Translations under genes and position numbers: made by a program
Shown here: positions 60,353 to 64,000 of the stretch, piece by piece
How the letters are laid out: each line of letters begins with the position of its first letter
How positions within the stretch are numbered: position 1 is the first letter of the stretch
NCBI GenBank assembly: GCA_960531495.1
Contig: OY482862.1
Location: forward strand, 6,073,114-6,137,113
Source of the DNA: Zeus faber
Taxonomy: Eukaryota; Chordata; Actinopteri; Zeiformes; Zeidae
Direction of reading: 5' to 3'
Length of the DNA stretch: 64,000 nt
The notes under the pieces: generated by a model
What the model was told of the DNA's origin: nothing
Database searches by the model: none
What the model saw: the letters and a program-made list of their open reading frames with translations, nothing else

Positions 60353-61189
60353 CGCACACACGCACACACGCACATACACACACAATTTTAGATCAGGGGC
60401 TATTCATAAAACATTCGGGGTTGAAGCCTTGGTGCCCACCCCAACGCCACTGCCTACCACTGCAGGTAGATTGGGTCTGTGCCGTGATGTGACGTGAGGT
60501 CAAGAAGTCACATGGTTGATTTAGTTTCGTTTATTTCACCAATGAAATTCCAGATATTTATTTGACACCGCTGTCAGCCAACAATTTGTTAGACCACAAG
60601 TCTTAAGGGAATGTGTACTTACACAAAAGGAGGACAAATGACTGTTCCGGTTGACCGCCAAAACCGCACTGTCCGACCTAAAACTGGACGGATGGCCACC
60701 CTACGCTCATTGGAAGTCTTTTTAAGGGCTATTGTGATTTACTTTCAAATGTTTTTGCAGTGTTTTGAGATCTCATGACATTTATTCTGAACCAAGAATT
60801 CTTGGTTTTATGTATATGTTGATTAAATGTATTGGTTGCATATAATGTAATCAGACTTTGGTTAAAAACCTATTTTTACTGTAATTATGTACCTGTGTCT
60901 CTGTATCCCTGGTGATAGAGAGTGAGCTCATAGTGCTGCTGAGCACCACAAGCTGAGCTGGACATCTGCTCTCTGAATTGTACTAATACTCTGCAGCTTG
61001 GGACACTTGTACATTGTACCTACTGTATAGTGTAAGCTTCTTTTTTACTTTACCTGCAGGAATACAGAAAGAAATGTTGAATACACTGAATATAATTTGA
61101 TCTATTCCACCACTGCCTGAATTCCAAACAATGTAGAGTAACTGTATGTGTGCGTAAAATAGCCCCTTATTTTCTAGTTGGATGCATTT
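60011..61189. other. Interval between the two gypsy pol fragments
   Basis: It is not recognisably pol. It holds a CA/CG array at about 60,327-60,383 and, near 60,520-60,710, sequence ending aactggacggatggccaccct, which resembles the end of a common teleost MITE. The remainder is AT-rich and unassigned. Confidence 0.45.
60327..60383. repeat. (CA)n / (CACG)n microsatellite
   Basis: CA array with regularly spaced CG variants. Confidence 0.95.
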
Positions 61190-61640
61190 TTATGTTCATA
61201 TAACAGTGATTTCTGAGGGTGTTGAATGCTGTCTTCCACTCATCTCCCTTGCGAATCCACTCAAGGTGGAAGGCGTTATGGTAGTCAAGCTTGGTGAAGA
61301 TGGAGGCAGAAATTAGAGTGAGATGCAGGGATGGAGAGTATTGTCCTTCTTTGCCGCAAGTAATAATCCGGCTCCAAGGGCATAGGTCGAGCAGAGTAGC
61401 CCTGCAGCCAGAGACTCCTTGATGTATCTCTCCATGTCAAAAACGCTCAGGCCTGGAGATGTTGTAGAGCCGACCGCTACGCAGAGGTGCCCAGGGAAAG
61501 CAGCTCGATTGCCCATATGGGCTCTGCGGAGGCAGGGACAGCGCTTGCTGCTTACTGAAAACCTCCTGCAGATCATGGTACTGCTGCAGAACCAAAGACG
61601 CGTCAAACTAACCAAAGACAAACAGGAGCGGGATGAACTG
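61190..61640 (-). mobile_element. Chromovirus-like Ty3/gypsy fossil, start of reverse transcriptase
   Basis: Minus-strand words typical of the RT entry of sushi-like elements are present: [26 protein letters not shown] and, further on, [27 protein letters not shown]. Upstream text encodes the usual SLPP/CAID-type linker in altered form. It has the same strand and the correct order relative to the integrase fragment at 59.2-60.0 kb, so both probably come from one old insertion. Broken. Confidence 0.8.
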
Positions 61641-62480
61641 GAACAGTCGGGACAGGTAACACAGCATCAGGAACCACAGGATCAGGAAACACGTGATCAG
61701 AACAGGGAGGTTAGAAGTACGCACGGTTGTGGAACCAGAACCTCAGCAGAGGATAGCGATAGAGGGAAAAGAGGTACAGACCAAAAATCACCAAACACTC
61801 ACATTCACATTAAAACTGAAAATAAAAGAAAACCACCGTCATACGGGTCACAGAGGAGCAGGCCGGGCATGAGTGACAATCGTGGAGCGCGCATATGTTA
61901 TTTTTTCCGAGCAGCTTGGTTCACCTTTAAATGCCTCTAAATGTCCCTGCTTGCTGCCATGTGGTCCGCATGACTTATCCCATTTAAGAGGGAATAACAT
62001 GCATTAGGGGGATGGCGGCACTGTGCCTCCCATTTGCATAATTGTGTTTGGCAAACTGGAAAAGGTCCATGAACTGCTCAAAGAAATGCACACACTGTAA
62101 CGGGGAACGGGGTGTGTCGGGGGCAGATCAATACTTTTTTTTTTGAATTTCAACATTTTCGGGGTCCACATCGAGAGGGCGTGCGCTGATTCCAATATGC
62201 GCAGAAGCTGGCGGCATTAACGCTCTGCTATAGTGGCCGCAAGCGAGCCGTGCGGCTCATGGCGCGCGCACAAACCACCAGGGGAAGGCGGATGGATTGC
62301 ACAGTTTGTGCCTGCGGACCTCTTCGCACAACCTTCCTTCGGGACGGGTCCATCTTGAATTACATGAAGTACACAGCGGTGAGTTCCAAATATTGGGAGG
62401 TTCATGCCCTCACGCAAAATCGCCATGCGGCGGCTGTTGTGAGCGCCTCAATGACGTAATTTATTGCGCACGCACTAAAC
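61641..62480. other. Non-coding interval, partly CpG-rich
   Basis: At 62,160-62,460 the sequence is CpG-richer and of high complexity (ccgtgcggctcatggcgcgcgc, acgcaaaatcgccatgcggcgg). It may be a regulatory element. No exon is supported. Confidence 0.4.
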
Positions 62481-62719
62481 CAGTGGTTCTCTTTTTTTAG
62501 TAGTGTACCCCCTCTAAGATCTTACTTCAATTGAGTACCCCATTACGATAATTTTTTTTTACATAAATGTATTATGTAAATATTTTTTATTATTTATTAT
62601 TTTATTTTACATTACATATGATTGATATTTGTAACACATTTTTTTAAATTTCAGAGTACCCCCTACAGTACCCCCAAATTACCCATAGGACTACCAGTAC
62701 CCCCATTTGAGAAACACTG
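62481..62719. mobile_element. hAT-type MITE with 8-base target duplication
   Basis: The left end is cagtggttctc and the right end gagaaacactg, forming terminal inverted repeats. Flanks are cactaaac on the left and gactaaac on the right, an 8-base duplication with one change, as hAT elements make. The interior has paired GTACCCC motifs near both ends and an AT-rich middle. It has no transposase and is therefore non-autonomous. The near-perfect flanks suggest it is fairly young. Confidence 0.85.
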
Positions 62720-63038
62720 GACTAAACGACACTAAGGCTGCGGCGACTAGAAACCAGGCTTTTATCTGCAGATGAGGAAAGAATCGACCGCCGCCTCCCT
62801 TAAACTCCGACAGGTGTGTCGGCACGGACGACGGTTGTCGGGAATTTTGTTTCTTTCCCTTTTGTTTTGTCTTTCCTCTTTTTGTTTTAAGGGGACGGAT
62901 TGATGGTTTAGATTTGGCCATCCGCGCTCGTTTCTCGCGACGTCCTCTGTTCTCATTAACGCGCCAATTAGATGCTCTCCAGGGGCCTCGTAGTAGCCAC
63001 CATCACCGCCAACACCACCAGCACCAGCTCTGCCTCAA

Positions 63039-63040
<2 letters not shown>

Positions 63041-63115
<75 letters not shown>
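63041..63115. repeat. (CA)n microsatellite
   Basis: Pure CA array of about 74 bases. Confidence 0.98.
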
Positions 63116-63221
63116 AAGGACCCCTCCTCTCCATCCAGTATTTGAATCCCAACATAGAATGCTCAAAAGAACACTCTGACACCAACTTTACTTTATTCCG
63201 CTCTAGGGGAGTGGGATGTGG

Positions 63222-63309
63222 TTTTTTTTTTTTTTTTTTTTGGCAGACAGGGAGGTGTCTGTGCGTTAGTGTTGCGGGGATTACCGGGGGGTGGAGTGTG
63301 TGCGCGCGC

Positions 63310-63361
<52 letters not shown>
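63222..63361. repeat. Poly-T, (GC)n and (GT)n cluster
   Basis: A poly-T run at about 63,222-63,241 is followed by gtgcgcgcgcgcgcacg (alternating purine-pyrimidine) and a GT array to 63,361. The alternation is prone to Z-DNA formation. Confidence 0.95.
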
Positions 63362-63364
<3 letters not shown>

Positions 63365-63509
63365 AGGTGGGGGGTGGGGGTGTTTGTGCAATTGTCAGTG
63401 AGGGGGAAGTAATCACAATGTTGCCTTCTCATGAATTATTAAGCAACCCTCCCCACCCCACCCCACCCCTGCCTGTTTTAGCCCTGACTCAGAAATAAAG
63501 AAAAAAAGA

Positions 63510-63510
63510 A

Positions 63511-63580
<70 letters not shown>
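63510..63580. repeat. (GA)n microsatellite
   Basis: Nearly pure GA array of about 68 bases, a polypurine/polypyrimidine tract able to form H-DNA. Confidence 0.98.
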
Positions 63581-63583
<3 letters not shown>

Positions 63584-63689
63584 CAAAGAAAAAGCCCAGT
63601 TTTTGTATTAGTGGGTCTGAAGCGGTGAGCAAGGGTGGTATTTTCTTTCCTTTTTTTGTTATATATGTGCGCTCGCAAAGGGGTGAGGA

Positions 63690-64000
63690 TGTGTGTGTGT
63701 TGTTTTTCTGACAGCTGTATTAGCACCGATAAGTGGCAATGCACGAGCTGATCAAGTAGTGAGACAAGCATCCAGAGCGGCAGCGGCGCAGCGCCAGCTC
63801 TCCACTCTCCAGCAGCCGTGGCGGCAGAAGCAGCAGAGGCAGCAGCAGTATCAGTCACAGCAGACGGAGCAGCAACAGCGAGCGGCAAACTCTCCCATCT
63901 CCTTTTTTTCCTTCTTCTTCTACTTCTTCTTCCTCTTCTTCTTCCTCTTCTTTCGCTTTCCCCGAGTTGTAACCCCGTGAAGAGGCAACAGCGAAGAAGG
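63690..64000 (+). other. CAG-rich, possible 5' exon or promoter edge of a gene beyond the window
   Basis: After tttttctgacag (acceptor-like) the sequence becomes CAG-rich and CpG-containing (gcggcagcggcgcagcgccag, cagcagccgtggcggcagaag, cagcagacggagcagcaacag). A TTC-rich pyrimidine tract and ccccgagttgtaaccccgtg follow at the edge. A plus frame of 95 codons from 63,693 is glutamine-rich, then phenylalanine-rich, with no domain; the latter part cannot be a natural protein. I read it as possible untranslated exon or promoter DNA, and the gene itself is not in view. Confidence 0.3.

Noticed and set aside
63003-63498. Frames of 137 and 194 codons on opposite strands
   Set aside because: Both run through CA, poly-T and GT arrays and consist largely of HTHT or CVCV repeats.
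63693-63980. Glutamine-rich 95-codon frame as a protein start
   Set aside because: The start lies within GT-rich sequence, and the frame continues into a pyrimidine tract giving only phenylalanine and serine. Untranslated exon or promoter DNA fits better.

Overview
The window looks like non-coding, repeat-laden chromosomal DNA from a teleost fish. The evidence is the repeat content: L2/CR1/Rex-like LINEs with a (GATTCAA)n 3' tail, Ty3/gypsy fossils including one with the integrase-before-reverse-transcriptase order of the Gmr1-like group, a hAT-type MITE, very long CA/GT microsatellites and two short TTAGGG arrays. No host protein-coding gene can be supported. Nearly all open frames are short and random, run through microsatellites, or belong to transposable elements. 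A 200-base N run at 33,801-34,000 shows this is a scaffolded draft assembly.

Layout. 1-2.27 kb holds one LINE copy into which a second copy of the same family has inserted. 2.3-18.4 kb is mostly single-copy-looking DNA with AT-rich, TAAT-motif-bearing stretches that resemble conserved non-coding elements of a gene desert, plus small LINE tails and simple repeats. 18.4-20.1 kb holds a 118-base GT array, a candidate non-autonomous DNA transposon with a LINE tail inside it, and an unclassified dispersed repeat. 21.9-35.06 kb is a nested stack: a Gmr1-like fossil on the minus strand (LTR, pol, then gag and the other LTR) is split by about 10 kb of other DNA. That DNA includes an unidentified, apparently intron-bearing repeat (called X here), a fragment of a LINE (Q), and a 3.1 kb LINE (copy C) that sits inside one X copy. 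36.0-36.6 kb and 37.5-41.8 kb hold plus-strand LINE copies. The second is split by a 1.8 kb GC-rich insertion with a poly-A tail and target-site duplication, and its left junction carries two perfect fold-back duplications. 41.8-55 kb is again mostly non-repetitive. 55.1-57.7 kb holds three LTR copies, two of them facing each other. 59.2-61.6 kb has fragments of a chromovirus-like Ty3/gypsy pol. 62.5 kb has a clean hAT MITE. 63-64 kb ends in CA, GT and GA arrays followed by a CAG-rich, CpG-containing stretch that may be the 5' exon or promoter edge of a gene lying beyond the window.

How the parts work together: there is no operon-like or pathway organisation. The relations visible are insertion order (Gmr1-like fossil first, then X, then LINE C) and shared ancestry between scattered LINE copies. 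The best candidate for something undescribed is repeat X. Its copies have conserved splice-acceptor-like starts and short open motifs that I do not recognise, and two copies are locally inverted relative to each other. All family names come from motifs read by eye; no alignment or database search was run.
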